In this document: positions 50,795 through 59,472 of the stretch, piece after piece
Numbering within the stretch: the first letter of the stretch is position 1
Layout: the number at the start of each line of letters is the position of its first letter
Assembly (NCBI GenBank): GCA_964601355.1
Contig: CAZRNB010000002.1
Span: 1 to 64,000, forward strand
DNA length: 64,000 nt
Direction of reading: 5' to 3'
Origin: CAZRNB01 sp964601355
GTDB lineage: Bacteria; Planctomycetota; Phycisphaerae; Sedimentisphaerales; Anaerobacaceae
The notes under the pieces: generated by a model
Seen by the model: only the letters and a program-made list of their open reading frames with translations
Databases searched by the model: none
Told to the model about the DNA's origin: nothing
Position numbers and translations under genes: made by a program

Positions 50795-51568
50795 CTATTT
50801 TAAAACTTCCACAGTGACTTCTGCCGCCCTTTTCCCAGACAGTAACATTCCGCCAAAGGTCGGCCCCATTCTTGGAAGACCAAACGTGGTTGCGGCAGCC
50901 ATTCCCGTTACAATCAAGCCTGGATAAACCTGTCTTGTATGCTCAACAACCGCATCCTCTGATTCTTCAACCCACATAGCTCCGAAGCCCTTTATCTCCA
51001 CCAGGCCTCGTTTCTGAAGCGATCGAACCACCATGGCATCGTGTCCCGTCGCATCAACCACGAGCTTCGTTTCGATAGCCACCGGGTCTGCACATGTGAT
51101 TGCTTTAGGTAGCGCCGACACCGGCGTCCAGTTGACAACCACGCCACAAACGCGGTCATACTTTATCACTACATCATCGAACTGTGTCATGTTCAATACT
51201 TTAACTCCGGCGTCACAAGCCGAAGCAATCAACTTGGAACACGCATGCGGCCCATCGGCAACATACAGCCCATCTTCAATCTCTTGGTAAGGCACCTCAA
51301 TCTCATCGAGAATTGCTTGAGCAGGAGCCCGCAGCGTTACCTTATTCATAAGATAACCGCCTATCCAGAATCCCCCACCGAGATAGTTGTTGCTCTCGAC
51401 CAGCAGTGTCTTTTCTCCCTTTCTGGCAAATTCTCTTGCGGCTACAAGCCCGCTGGGTCCTGCACCGACAACAGTTACATCATTTTCGACATAGTCTTCA
51501 AAATCCTTCGCAAATTCAGATATAATCGCACGGGTAATCTGCTTTTCAGATACTTTTGAAAAGGTCAT
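50795..51568 (-). CDS. thi4: Thiazole synthase Thi4, sulfide-using type
   Basis: The 257-aa protein makes the thiamin thiazole precursor from NAD and glycine. FAD/NAD-fold VVGAGPSGLVAAREFA (residues 33-48), LGGGFWIGGYLMN (about 62-74), and ATGHDAMVVRSLQKR (about 183-197) match Thi4. In yeast-type Thi4 a Cys shortly after the conserved GHD donates sulfur in a suicide reaction; here no Cys is in that stretch, so a catalytic enzyme using free sulfide is expected. It sits in an operon of sulfur enzymes. Confidence 0.92.
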   Translation of the reverse strand: MTFSKVSEKQITRAIISEFAKDFEDYVENDVTVVGAGPSGLVAAREFARKGEKTLLVESNNYLGGGFWIGGYLMNKVTLRAPAQAILDEIEVPYQEIEDGLYVADGPHACSKLIASACDAGVKVLNMTQFDDVVIKYDRVCGVVVNWTPVSALPKAITCADPVAIETKLVVDATGHDAMVVRSLQKRGLVEIKGFGAMWVEESEDAVVEHTRQVYPGLIVTGMAAATTFGLPRMGPTFGGMLLSGKRAAEVTVEVLK

Positions 51569-51596
51569 AGTTCTAATCTCCTTTCTAAAACATCAA

Positions 51597-51637
51597 GGAC
51601 GAGATTGCCACGGTCTGCTTCGCAGACCTCGCAATGA
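51597..51637. repeat. Hairpin repeat in nadA-thi4 spacer
   Basis: ggtctgcttcgcagacc (51612-51628) is a perfect 7-bp stem, flanked by gagattgcca and tcgcaatgac words that are also partly complementary. It fills the 75-nt spacer. Confidence 0.7.
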
Positions 51638-51643
51638 CGAACA

Positions 51644-52561
51644 TTATTTTGCAGGTAAAATTTCTATCATTCTATCCAGTGCCTTTTTTGCCTTCGTCCT
51701 TATCTCTTCTGGCACCGTGATTTTGTATTGCATATCCTCCAATGAGGCAACTACCTTATCGAAAGTGATACGCTTCATATTTGGACAAACCGCTCTTTCA
51801 CTTGCAGGGATAAATTCGGCATTTGGATTTTGTTTTTTCAAAGCGTGAATTATTCCTATCTCGGTCGCTACGATAAACTGCCTTGCGTAGTTTGTCTTAA
51901 GAAACTTGAGCATTTGGCCGGTGCTGAGGACCTGATCCGCAAGCTGCTTAACCGGCTCTGTGCACTCGGGATGAGCCATTACAACAGCATCGGGATACCC
52001 TGATTTCGCGTCTTTTATATCCTGTTCGGTTATAACGACATGCGTCGGGCAATAACCCGGCCAGAGAATAAGGCTTCTTCCGGTCCTCTCAATGACAAAT
52101 CGTCCGAGATGCTGGTCGGGCACAAAAATAATGGGCTGATCCGCCGGCAAAGAATTTACCACTTCAACGGCATTAGCGCTTGTGCAGCAATAATCGCTTT
52201 CGGCCTTAACCTCTGCGGAACTATTCACATAGCAAACCACTATCGCATCAGGATTCTGCTGCTTTAGCTCGCGCAACTGTCCTGCGTTTATCATATCCGC
52301 CATTGGGCAGCCGGCAAATTTGTCCGGCAGGAGCACCGTCTTTTCTGGCGAAAGAATCGTAGCGGTCTCCGCCATAAACTTTACGCCGCAAAATACGATT
52401 ACCTTCGCATCCGTCTGCGCTGCTTTTCTGCTTAGCTCTAAAGAGTCGCCGCAAAAATCAGCCATATCCTGTATTTCGCCGGGCTGATAATTATGTGCAA
52501 GGATTACAGCCCTACGCTTATCCTTTAACAGTTTGATTTTTTCAAGTAGTCGCTTATCCAA
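51644..52561 (-). CDS. nadA: Quinolinate synthase NadA
   Basis: The 305-aa Fe-S enzyme condenses iminoaspartate with DHAP to quinolinate for NAD. Motifs: AVILAHNYQPGEIQDMADFC (about 16-35 from TTG 52561), VFCGVKFMAETA (about 59-70), SDYCCTSANAVEVV (about 119-132), GYCPTHV (about 167-173) and MAHPECTEPV (about 193-202). I choose TTG 52561 since the frame to 52741 is repeat-derived. Its length then matches the family. No strong ribosome site is visible. NAD supply suits adjacent thi4, which consumes NAD. Confidence 0.9.
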   Translation of the reverse strand: MDKRLLEKIKLLKDKRRAVILAHNYQPGEIQDMADFCGDSLELSRKAAQTDAKVIVFCGVKFMAETATILSPEKTVLLPDKFAGCPMADMINAGQLRELKQQNPDAIVVCYVNSSAEVKAESDYCCTSANAVEVVNSLPADQPIIFVPDQHLGRFVIERTGRSLILWPGYCPTHVVITEQDIKDAKSGYPDAVVMAHPECTEPVKQLADQVLSTGQMLKFLKTNYARQFIVATEIGIIHALKKQNPNAEFIPASERAVCPNMKRITFDKVVASLEDMQYKITVPEEIRTKAKKALDRMIEILPAK

Positions 52562-52614
52562 ATTCGTATCTCGTATTTCGTATGTCGTCTTGCTCTGTGG
52601 AAAACAGCGTATCT

Positions 52615-52740
52615 TGTCATTTCGAGCGAATCGAAGGTGAGTCGAGACACGTAGCGAAGCGGAGAGCCACGAAGTGAAATCTGCTATTGGTAGATTTCTC
52701 CACTTCGTCCCGATAAGTCGGGACTTCGGTCGAAATGACA
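52615..52740. repeat. Large inverted repeat element, TGTCATTTCGA type, copy 2
   Basis: Outer arms tgtcatttcga (52615-52625) and tcgaaatgaca (52730-52740) are perfect complements; inner gaagtgaaatct and agatttctccacttc also pair. It is homologous to 16994-17138 and fills the nadA-cysE spacer. Confidence 0.8.
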
Positions 52741-52793
52741 TCCGGTCTTTTCTTCAAAGCAATATCGTTCATCAAATTTATTAATTCTGCCTT

Positions 52794-53726
52794 TTACCTT
52801 TTTACTTTTGCCTTTTTATGTTTTGTATAAACCAACTCCGGATGGGGCGTTGTCACGGTGACGCCAGGCGGCACTGACTCTTTTATCCAGACGTTACCGC
52901 CGATTACCGCGCCCTTGCCGATAGTAACGTTACCCAATATCGTCGCCTCGGCGTAGATTGTCACGTTGTCCTCTATTGTAGGGTGTCTTTTGCCGCCTTT
53001 TATAATCCTTCCCCTCTTATCTTTAGGAAAGCTCAAAGCGCCGAGGGTAGCTCCCTGATAAATCTTTACGTTATCGCCGATAATTGTGGTCTCACCTATC
53101 ACAACGCCGGTGCCATGGTCAATAAAGAAATTCCGTCCTATCTTTGCTCCCGGATGGATGTCGATACCCGTCCTTGCGTGTGCACATTCGGTCATTATCC
53201 GCGGGATCAACGGCACCTGTTTTATATATAGCTCATGCGCAATTCGATACGCCGCAATTGCTACGATGCAGGGATAGCCTATTACAATCTCCTCGTAAGA
53301 CTTAGCAGCCGGGTCCCCACTAAAAGCTGCACCAATATCGCCTTTCAACATCTCCTTGATATTCGGCAGCCGAGCTAATAAATAATCCGTGACGTTCTCC
53401 GCCATTGTTCGGCAGTCACAACCGTCACATTTCCTTATTCTGCATTGATACCTGTAAGCTCGTTCCACCTGTTCAGACAGATCCGTATAGACCTGACAAA
53501 GTATATCGCCGACAATAAAATCGATGTTCGACTTCGTAACAATCCTTTTGCCTGTATAGCCCGGAAAAAGCACTTCAAAGAGCAAATCAAGAACCTCAAG
53601 AATTGCACTTCGCACCGGCAGATTGGCAGCATCGATAAAATTTATACCTGAGTCGCCCTTGTATGTTCGGACTATCCGGCCAACCAGATTTTTGATTTTA
53701 CCCTCTGTCAACTTTTTCTTTCGCAT
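52794..53726 (-). CDS. cysE: Serine O-acetyltransferase, EpsC-like
   Basis: The 310-aa enzyme acetylates serine for cysteine synthesis. A helical N-terminal half with cysteines (CRIRKCDGCDCRTMAE, about 106-121) precedes a left-handed beta-helix: ARTGIDIHPGAKIGRNFFID (about 182-201), HGTGVVIGETTIIGDNVKIY (about 202-221), and IYAEATILGNVTIGKGAVIG (about 249-268). Start ATG 53726 has GAGG 6 nt upstream; the alternative GTG at 53738 would lie within that site. Paired with cysK. Confidence 0.92.
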   Translation of the reverse strand: MRKKKLTEGKIKNLVGRIVRTYKGDSGINFIDAANLPVRSAILEVLDLLFEVLFPGYTGKRIVTKSNIDFIVGDILCQVYTDLSEQVERAYRYQCRIRKCDGCDCRTMAENVTDYLLARLPNIKEMLKGDIGAAFSGDPAAKSYEEIVIGYPCIVAIAAYRIAHELYIKQVPLIPRIMTECAHARTGIDIHPGAKIGRNFFIDHGTGVVIGETTIIGDNVKIYQGATLGALSFPKDKRGRIIKGGKRHPTIEDNVTIYAEATILGNVTIGKGAVIGGNVWIKESVPPGVTVTTPHPELVYTKHKKAKVKR

Positions 53727-53734
53727 TATGGTCC

Positions 53735-54655
53735 TCACTTAAACATATCGGTTGATATATATCTTTCGCCGGTATCAGGCAGAATCACAACGATTATTTT
53801 GCCCCGGCATTCATCACGCTGCGAAACCTGAACCGCGGCCCACATTGCGGCACCGGAGCTTATTCCTGCCAATATTCCCTCTTTAGCAGCCAACTTTTGG
53901 GCCGTCTCCACGGCATCCTCATTAGAAACCTGGATAATCTCGTCAATTATATTAACATTCAGCACTTGCGGGACAAATCCGGCTCCAATGCCCTGGATTT
54001 TATGCGGGCCGGGCTTGCCGCCGGAAAGGACCGGCGAATCCTTCGGCTCTACCGCTATCACCTTGAGGCTCTTATTGTGCTGCTTTAACACCTCGCCGCA
54101 GCCGGTTATTGTCCCTCCCGTTCCTACCCCGGCAACAAAAAAATCAACTTTGTGGTCGGTATCTTCCCAAATCTCCTTTGCTGTGGTTTCTCTGTGAATC
54201 TGTGGATTTGCAGGATTCTTAAACTGCTGCGGCATAAAGGCATCAGGATTCTCCTTCACAAGCTGCTCGGCTTTTTCCACGGCTCCGGTCATGCCACGTT
54301 CAGCCGGCGTGAGCACAAGCTCCGCACCAAACACTTGCAGTATTTTTCGCCGTTCGATGCTCATTGATTCCGGCATTGTCAAGAGTAATTTATAGCCCTT
54401 TGCAGCGCAAACAAAAGCAAGTCCGATACCCGTATTGCCGCTGGTCGGCTCGATTATAACAGTATTCGGCTTAATAAGCCCCTGCTGCTCCGCCGCTTCT
54501 ATCATTGATAGTGCAATCCTGTCCTTCACGCTGCCGCAGGGATTGTAAAATTCGAGCTTGGCAAGAATCGTAGCTCCATTATGACCAAGCTTATTGATTC
54601 GAACCAACGGCGTAAAGCCTACCGAAGATGTGATATCAGCAAATATAGCGCTCAT
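53735..54655 (-). CDS. cysK: Cysteine synthase
   Basis: The 306-aa PLP enzyme combines O-acetylserine with sulfide. PLP Lys is in NPCGSVKDRIALSM (Lys about 44), substrate loop EPTSGNTGIGLAFV (about 69-82), phosphate loop GVGTGGTITGCGEVL (about 177-191) and SGGKPGPHKIQGIGAGF (about 215-231). It is 17 nt downstream of the Rrf2 regulator and 8 nt before cysE, so it is the first enzyme of the sulfur operon. Confidence 0.95.
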   Translation of the reverse strand: MSAIFADITSSVGFTPLVRINKLGHNGATILAKLEFYNPCGSVKDRIALSMIEAAEQQGLIKPNTVIIEPTSGNTGIGLAFVCAAKGYKLLLTMPESMSIERRKILQVFGAELVLTPAERGMTGAVEKAEQLVKENPDAFMPQQFKNPANPQIHRETTAKEIWEDTDHKVDFFVAGVGTGGTITGCGEVLKQHNKSLKVIAVEPKDSPVLSGGKPGPHKIQGIGAGFVPQVLNVNIIDEIIQVSNEDAVETAQKLAAKEGILAGISSGAAMWAAVQVSQRDECRGKIIVVILPDTGERYISTDMFK

Positions 54656-54672
54656 AATTTCTCCACAAATAT

Positions 54673-55107
54673 CTATATTTGATATTCTAAATTCTGTTTA
54701 TCCTTTGCCTTATCAACCAAATCCTGTAGTGTCATCGACTGCAGAACACTATTTATCGCGTCCTGTACCTGCTTCCAGACCTGCCGAGCCAGGCAATCAG
54801 CGGACTTGGCACAGTAATCCCGGTTATCAACGCAATCAACCGTATTAACCTGCCCCTCTAAACAATTGAAAACATCGCTAAGTCTAACCTGATTTGGCGA
54901 TTTGGCAAGAACATATCCGCCTCTGGCGCCTCTGATGCTGCCCACTAATCCTCCTGATTTGAGCATAGCTATTATCTGCTCAAGATATTTCAAAGATATA
55001 TCCTGATGCTGAGCAATGTATTTAAGCTGCAACGGCCTCTGCCCATAACCTATAGCCAATTCCAGTGCCGCTCTCATCCCATATCTCGCACGAGTCGAAA
55101 TCTTCAT
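54673..55107 (-). CDS. Rrf2-family regulator with three cysteines
   Basis: The 144-aa regulator has a winged HTH (MKISTRARYGMRAALELAIG, LKYIAQHQDISLKYLEQIIA) and RGARGGYVLAKSPNQVRLSD (residues 59-78). It has the triad C-x6-C-x5-C in CVDNRDYCAKSADC (about 92-105), close to the C-x5-C-x5-C of IscR. It may sense Fe-S status, or cysteine levels like CymR. It heads the operon cysK-cysE-nadA-thi4-metY-nifU-nifS, which it likely autoregulates. AGGAG precedes the ATG, and a TATAAT-like hexamer is at 55139-55144 (minus strand). Confidence 0.9.
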   Translation of the reverse strand: MKISTRARYGMRAALELAIGYGQRPLQLKYIAQHQDISLKYLEQIIAMLKSGGLVGSIRGARGGYVLAKSPNQVRLSDVFNCLEGQVNTVDCVDNRDYCAKSADCLARQVWKQVQDAINSVLQSMTLQDLVDKAKDKQNLEYQI

Positions 55108-55374
55108 AACAATCTCCTACTATTCCTACCATTATTGTATTATATTGTACGAATTTTTCAACGTTTAGTGCAAAAAATCGAGAAATTAACAAAAGATTTT
55201 CAGATATTTGTTAAATTACCTGTTATTTTTCTACATATATCAGGATAGTATTAAGAATCTCACAAACATGTATTGGGATGCCCGTTGAGTATCCTAAAAA
55301 GAATTGAGGATTATCTTGACGTCCAATAATAATATTAAGTTATTGCATAGCCATCGGAGCTAAGGGAGGTAACA

Positions 55375-56172
55375 ATGAAACCTAAGCTTATAGTTGTTGG
55401 AGCAGCAGGAAAAATGGGCCGACGGATATTATCCTTGGCTATCGAATTTAATAAGTTCGATATCATCGCAGCGGTTGAAAAAAAGAATCATCCTGATATC
55501 GGCAAAGACGCCGGCATCTTGGCTCAATCTTCGCAGATCAACGTCGAACTTGGTGATACTTATCCGACGAGGGCGGATGTAGCAATCGACTTCTCGCTGC
55601 CCGATGCGGCAGACAGAACAATTGAATACTGCGCCGAAAAGAGCGTCGCATTAGTTTTAGGTACGACCGGATTAAGTGATTCCCAGCGAGAAAAAATCAA
55701 AAAAGCATCCAAAAATATCCCGGTCGTTTATGCGACTAACATGAGCGTTGGAATGAACGTTTTATTTTCCCTTGTTGGCAAGATCGCAGCGATGCTTGGC
55801 GAGCAATACGATATTGAAATAATCGAGCAGCACCATCGCTTCAAAAAAGATGCGCCCAGCGGCAGCGCACTTACATTGGCGGAAAATATCTGCAAAGCAA
55901 CAGGCAGAGCTTTTCCTGGCTCTCTTATGCACGGAAGAAGCGGCAAAGAAGCTCTGCGGCAAAAAGGTGACATCGGCATGCACGCCGTACGAGCTGGCGA
56001 CATTACCGGCAAGCACGATTGTTTGTTCGGAACGCTCGGCGAGACGATTACATTCGGTCACACTGCGCACAGCAGGGACACTTTCGCTTTAGGAGCGCTT
56101 CGTGCAGCCGAATGGCTCATCGGCAAAAAGGCAGGCCTATACTCAATGGCCGACGTCTTGAGTATCAAGTAG
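55375..56172 (+). CDS. dapB: 4-hydroxy-tetrahydrodipicolinate reductase
   Basis: The 265-aa NAD(P)H enzyme acts in lysine and diaminopimelate synthesis. Motifs are VVGAAGKMGRRIL (residues 7-19), GTTGLSDSQREKI (about 99-111), ATNMSVGMNVLF (about 120-131) and EIIEQHHRFKKDAPSGSALT (about 145-164), with the catalytic His-His pair and Lys. GGGAGG lies before the ATG. It is divergent from rrf2 and appears monocistronic. Confidence 0.96.
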   Translation: MKPKLIVVGAAGKMGRRILSLAIEFNKFDIIAAVEKKNHPDIGKDAGILAQSSQINVELGDTYPTRADVAIDFSLPDAADRTIEYCAEKSVALVLGTTGLSDSQREKIKKASKNIPVVYATNMSVGMNVLFSLVGKIAAMLGEQYDIEIIEQHHRFKKDAPSGSALTLAENICKATGRAFPGSLMHGRSGKEALRQKGDIGMHAVRAGDITGKHDCLFGTLGETITFGHTAHSRDTFALGALRAAEWLIGKKAGLYSMADVLSIK

Positions 56173-56396
56173 AGTGGGATTTGCCCCACCAGAAAAACCG
56201 ATTCAATCAATCGGAAACACTATATCATCGATCCATGCTGTATCGTAGCCTTCAGATATGGAACCATCTTTCTCACAGATCCATTTGAAGACTCTTACCC
56301 CTGCTATGAATATCAAATAAATCACAGGCCTTCATGATAACAAAAGGAAAGGCAAGAATCGTAATTAGTGAATTGAATCAATCAGCTACAAGCTCT
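56173..56396. other. Spacer between dapB and prepilin-like gene
   Basis: About 220 nt between convergent genes. It starts with gtgggatttgccccacc, a hairpin related to those at 4576 and 50749, and has a ggaaaggcaaga phrase near 56347 seen also at 14815 and 16246. No gene found. Confidence 0.5.
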
Positions 56397-57140
56397 CTAA
56401 CGAGGCCAATCAAGGCCTTTAATACCTCGTAGTGTCAGATTTGCGTCTGGAAAGCCATCGCGGGCGGGGCGAACCTGGTTGGCAAAAAGAGATTGAGTCT
56501 GGCCATCCACAAAAAGATAGTTTCGCCTGCCTTGCCAGCACCACCAGCCCTTATCGCCATCTATGGGCAGGTGATTGCTAAGCCAATCCCCGATAAGAAT
56601 CTTACTGGCTGGATTTGCCACATCAGAGATTCGCTGCGGAATGCAGGGTGGGGAAATACTCCCGTATGTGTCACTGGGACTAGTCATCTGGTCAATCTGT
56701 TGCGGACTGTGATAAAAGGCCATTGAGTAGGCATAGCTGGTACTTTCGTACTTCTCTTTAGCAATGCGGTCCTGTGGACAAAATAAAACCGAAGGATTAT
56801 TGGGATCGATATTATCATCTATATAAGGACGGACGAATGACCGCCAGCCGCGTCCCATCCAGAGCCAGTAACCCCCGCTCTTGTCTTCGCTAAGAAGACG
56901 CGGGGGCAGCGGGTCCTGCGCGCAAGGAAAAGTATTATCGTTTGCATTTGTGTAAAGATTTATAGCCAGATGTATTTGCTTGAGATTGTGCGCACATTTA
57001 ACACGCATAGCCGTCGATTTAGCCTTCATAAGCGACGGCGTAAGTATGGAAAGTAAAAGGGCAATGATTGCTATGACCACCAGCAATTCAATAAGAGTAA
57101 ATCCTCTGGCTTTGAACTTTTTTGCTAGTCCATCGTCCAT
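56397..57140 (-). CDS. Prepilin-like protein with type IV N-methylation signal
   Basis: The 247-aa protein has a short basic leader and then RGFTLIELLVVIAIIALLLS (residues 12-31), the class III prepilin signal cleaved before F and methylated. The C-terminal domain (SVLFCPQDRIAKEKYESTSY, NYLFVDGQTQSL) resembles the large planctomycete family of pseudopilin-like proteins with an H-X9-DG-like tail (here FVDG). The first codons (ATGGACGATGGAC) are a word-repeat of the type gtccatcgtccatcg (57129-57148), so the start codon is repeat-supplied. Confidence 0.88.
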   Translation of the reverse strand: MDDGLAKKFKARGFTLIELLVVIAIIALLLSILTPSLMKAKSTAMRVKCAHNLKQIHLAINLYTNANDNTFPCAQDPLPPRLLSEDKSGGYWLWMGRGWRSFVRPYIDDNIDPNNPSVLFCPQDRIAKEKYESTSYAYSMAFYHSPQQIDQMTSPSDTYGSISPPCIPQRISDVANPASKILIGDWLSNHLPIDGDKGWWCWQGRRNYLFVDGQTQSLFANQVRPARDGFPDANLTLRGIKGLDWPR

Positions 57141-57147
57141 CGTCCAT

Positions 57148-57167
57148 CGTCGCCGTATCGGCGACGG
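57148..57167. repeat. CGTCGCCG hairpin repeat, copy 3
   Basis: cgtcgccg-tat-cggcgacgg followed by ctcaac, between glmS and the prepilin-like gene. It lies next to tandem ccatcgt words and resembles copies at 2991 and 38857. Confidence 0.7.
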
Positions 57168-57179
57168 CTCAACTACAAT

Positions 57180-59057
57180 CTATTCGACTGTCACAGACTT
57201 TGCGAGATTTCGAGGTTTGTCCACGTCATGGCCGCGGAGCACAGCCGCGTGATAGGCCAAAAGCTGCAGCGGCACAACCGTCAGCATAGGCTGCAGAATC
57301 TCCGGCGAGTCAGGAATGGTAATTAAGTGATCGGCCGGCCCCAGGGCGGACTTGATATTCTCATCGCCTTCGGTTCCAACAACTATAATCTTCCCGCCGC
57401 GAGCCTTGACCTCGGCGATATTGCCCATAATCTTGTCATACTGCGGCCCAGCGGTGGCGATGAAAACCGCAGGCATACCATCATTTATCAACGCAATCGG
57501 GCCGTGCTTCATCTCCGCAGCCGGCAGACCCTCAGCATGAATATAACTGATTTCCTTTAGCTTCAGAGCACCTTCAAGGGCAACCGGATAATTAAAGCCC
57601 CGGCCTAAGAAGAGCCAATTGTTCCTGTTAATGTTTGCCGCAGCAATTTCTTTAATGTGGTTGGACTGCTGAAGTATCAAACTTATTTTATCCGGTATTT
57701 GTGAAAGCTCATCGATATAGTCGGCTGCTTCGCTGGTGCTGATATGTTTTCTTCTCCCAAGCTCAATTGCCAGCATGGTTAAGACAGCCAATTGCGCCGT
57801 AAAGGCTTTTGTGCTGGCAACGCCAATTTCAGGCCCTACGTGCAGATATATTCCCGCATCGGTAGCCCTGGCGATGGATGAGCCGACCACGTTGACAATA
57901 CCAAGAACCATGGCGCCACGTTCTTTGGCTTCTTCTACGGCCGCAAGGGTATCGGCTGTTTCACCGGATTGGCTTATCGCTATAACAATGGTGCCGTCCT
58001 CGATAATAGGACTGCGATAACGAAATTCGCTGGCGTATTCGGTCTCGGTCGGAATTCTCGCCAAACGCTCAAACAAAAACTCGCCGACCAAGCTGGCATG
58101 AAATGCCGTGCCGCACGCAGTGAGGACAAGATGCCTGGCACGGGTCATCTCACGCAAATGGTCAGCTATGCCGCCGAGAATTATCTTGCCATTTCGCCTG
58201 TCGATCCTACCGCCCATACACGTGCTCAGTGACTTAGGCTGCTCAAAAATTTCCTTTAGCATGTGATGCGGGAAGCCGTCCAGCTCGATCTGGTTGAGCG
58301 AAAACTCGATCTGGCTGATATCCTTGGCTACGGTGACATTGTCAAGAGTCTTCATATTAAATCCGTCTCTTGCGACCGTAACCATCTCGTTATCGGAAAG
58401 GTACAAGGCTTGGGTGGTGTGCTCAACAATAGCGGCTGCATCGGAGGCAAGAATATATTCGCTGTCACCGACACCTAAAATCAAGGGACTGCCATTTCTT
58501 GCGCCTATGAACATATCAGGATAATCCGAGCAGAGAATTGCCAGGCCGTAGGCACCGTGCAGCTCACGAAGTGCCTTCTGCACAGCCCATTCAAATTTGT
58601 TCTGCCCGTCATATCTCGTCGCTCGTTGCTCGTCGTCGCATTTGTTATAGAAATAACCAATCAGATTAGCTATCACCTCGGTATCCGTGTCACTTACAAA
58701 TTTGACTCCCTCGTTCTTCAGCCAGGTTTTCAGTGAAGCGTAGTTTTCAATAATTCCGTTATGAACGACAGCGATTTTACCGGTGTAGTCCGAGTGCGGA
58801 TGTGCATTGATAGTATTCGGCTCGCCATGAGTAGCCCAGCGAGTATGACCCAGGCCAAGTGTCTCCGTTTCATCTGGTTCATCCAAAATCTTTTCCAGTG
58901 CGCTTATTCTGCCGCTCGTTTTTTTTATTGTTATTCCACCCAAGCTCATCAGGGCCAAACCAGCCGAGTCGTAGCCGCGATACTCCAGACGCTTCAGACC
59001 CTCGATGAGAATCGGCTGCGCAACTTTTTTACCAAGATATGCTACTATGCCGCACAT
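57180..59057 (-). CDS. glmS: Glutamine-fructose-6-phosphate aminotransferase
   Basis: GlmS makes glucosamine-6-phosphate for peptidoglycan. The 625-aa protein has an N-terminal glutaminase with nucleophile Cys2 (MCGIVAYLGKK), RGYDSAGLAL (about 27-36), GHTRWATHGEPNTINAHPH (about 73-91), and two SIS domains: TACGTAFHASLVGEF (about 314-328), SQSGETADTLAA (about 361-372) and a C-terminal LAKSVTVE. Residues about 140-151 (DDEQRATRYDGQ) are encoded by a ctcgtcgctcgttgctcg word-repeat. It is otherwise complete. Confidence 0.95.
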   Translation of the reverse strand: MCGIVAYLGKKVAQPILIEGLKRLEYRGYDSAGLALMSLGGITIKKTSGRISALEKILDEPDETETLGLGHTRWATHGEPNTINAHPHSDYTGKIAVVHNGIIENYASLKTWLKNEGVKFVSDTDTEVIANLIGYFYNKCDDEQRATRYDGQNKFEWAVQKALRELHGAYGLAILCSDYPDMFIGARNGSPLILGVGDSEYILASDAAAIVEHTTQALYLSDNEMVTVARDGFNMKTLDNVTVAKDISQIEFSLNQIELDGFPHHMLKEIFEQPKSLSTCMGGRIDRRNGKIILGGIADHLREMTRARHLVLTACGTAFHASLVGEFLFERLARIPTETEYASEFRYRSPIIEDGTIVIAISQSGETADTLAAVEEAKERGAMVLGIVNVVGSSIARATDAGIYLHVGPEIGVASTKAFTAQLAVLTMLAIELGRRKHISTSEAADYIDELSQIPDKISLILQQSNHIKEIAAANINRNNWLFLGRGFNYPVALEGALKLKEISYIHAEGLPAAEMKHGPIALINDGMPAVFIATAGPQYDKIMGNIAEVKARGGKIIVVGTEGDENIKSALGPADHLITIPDSPEILQPMLTVVPLQLLAYHAAVLRGHDVDKPRNLAKSVTVE

Positions 59058-59232
59058 TCATCCTACCTTAATCAAATATTACTATAGGAAACAATCGGCA
59101 AGATTTCCACTATCATAATATAAACAGTACCCGGAAAAAGAAAAGTATTTTCCGGCAAATTCCACTCCGGTTTTGATAAAAAATTTTGCTCAAGCATATT
59201 ATAAGATATTCTCATTTGACGTATAAGCTTTT

Positions 59233-59428
59233 ATGCAGTTTAATTCGACTTATGATAGCTATTATCGACCACAATGTGGGCAATGTCAGAAGTGCCTATA
59301 ATGCGCTGCAGCATATAGGATGTGACGTAGTGCTTAGCAGGAAAGCCGAAACAATCAAGGATTCAGCCGGCATCGCGCCACCAAGAGCAAAGAAGTTTGG
59401 AGAATTAATGGTTGAAATTTATCAGTAA
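59233..59428 (+). pseudogene. hisH: 5' fragment of hisH
   Basis: The sequence from 59233 matches the start of the intact hisH (from 62370) including 19 nt upstream of the start codon. The ATG at 59252 begins MIAIIDHNVGNVRSAYNALQ, compared with MIVVIDYNVGNVRSVCNALR. After about residue 46 homology stops, and the frame ends at 59428. The glutaminase active site is absent, so it is a truncated duplicate. A glycosyltransferase and a lipoprotein gene lie between the two copies. Confidence 0.85.
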
Positions 59429-59472
59429 ATTTGTATCTTTAAAAAGGCCGTTACTAAAAAGGATTTTACAAT

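Noticed and set aside
50700..51640. TPP riboswitch upstream of thi4
   Set aside because: The spacer to nadA is only 75 nt and is a hairpin repeat; no conserved TPP motifs are seen.
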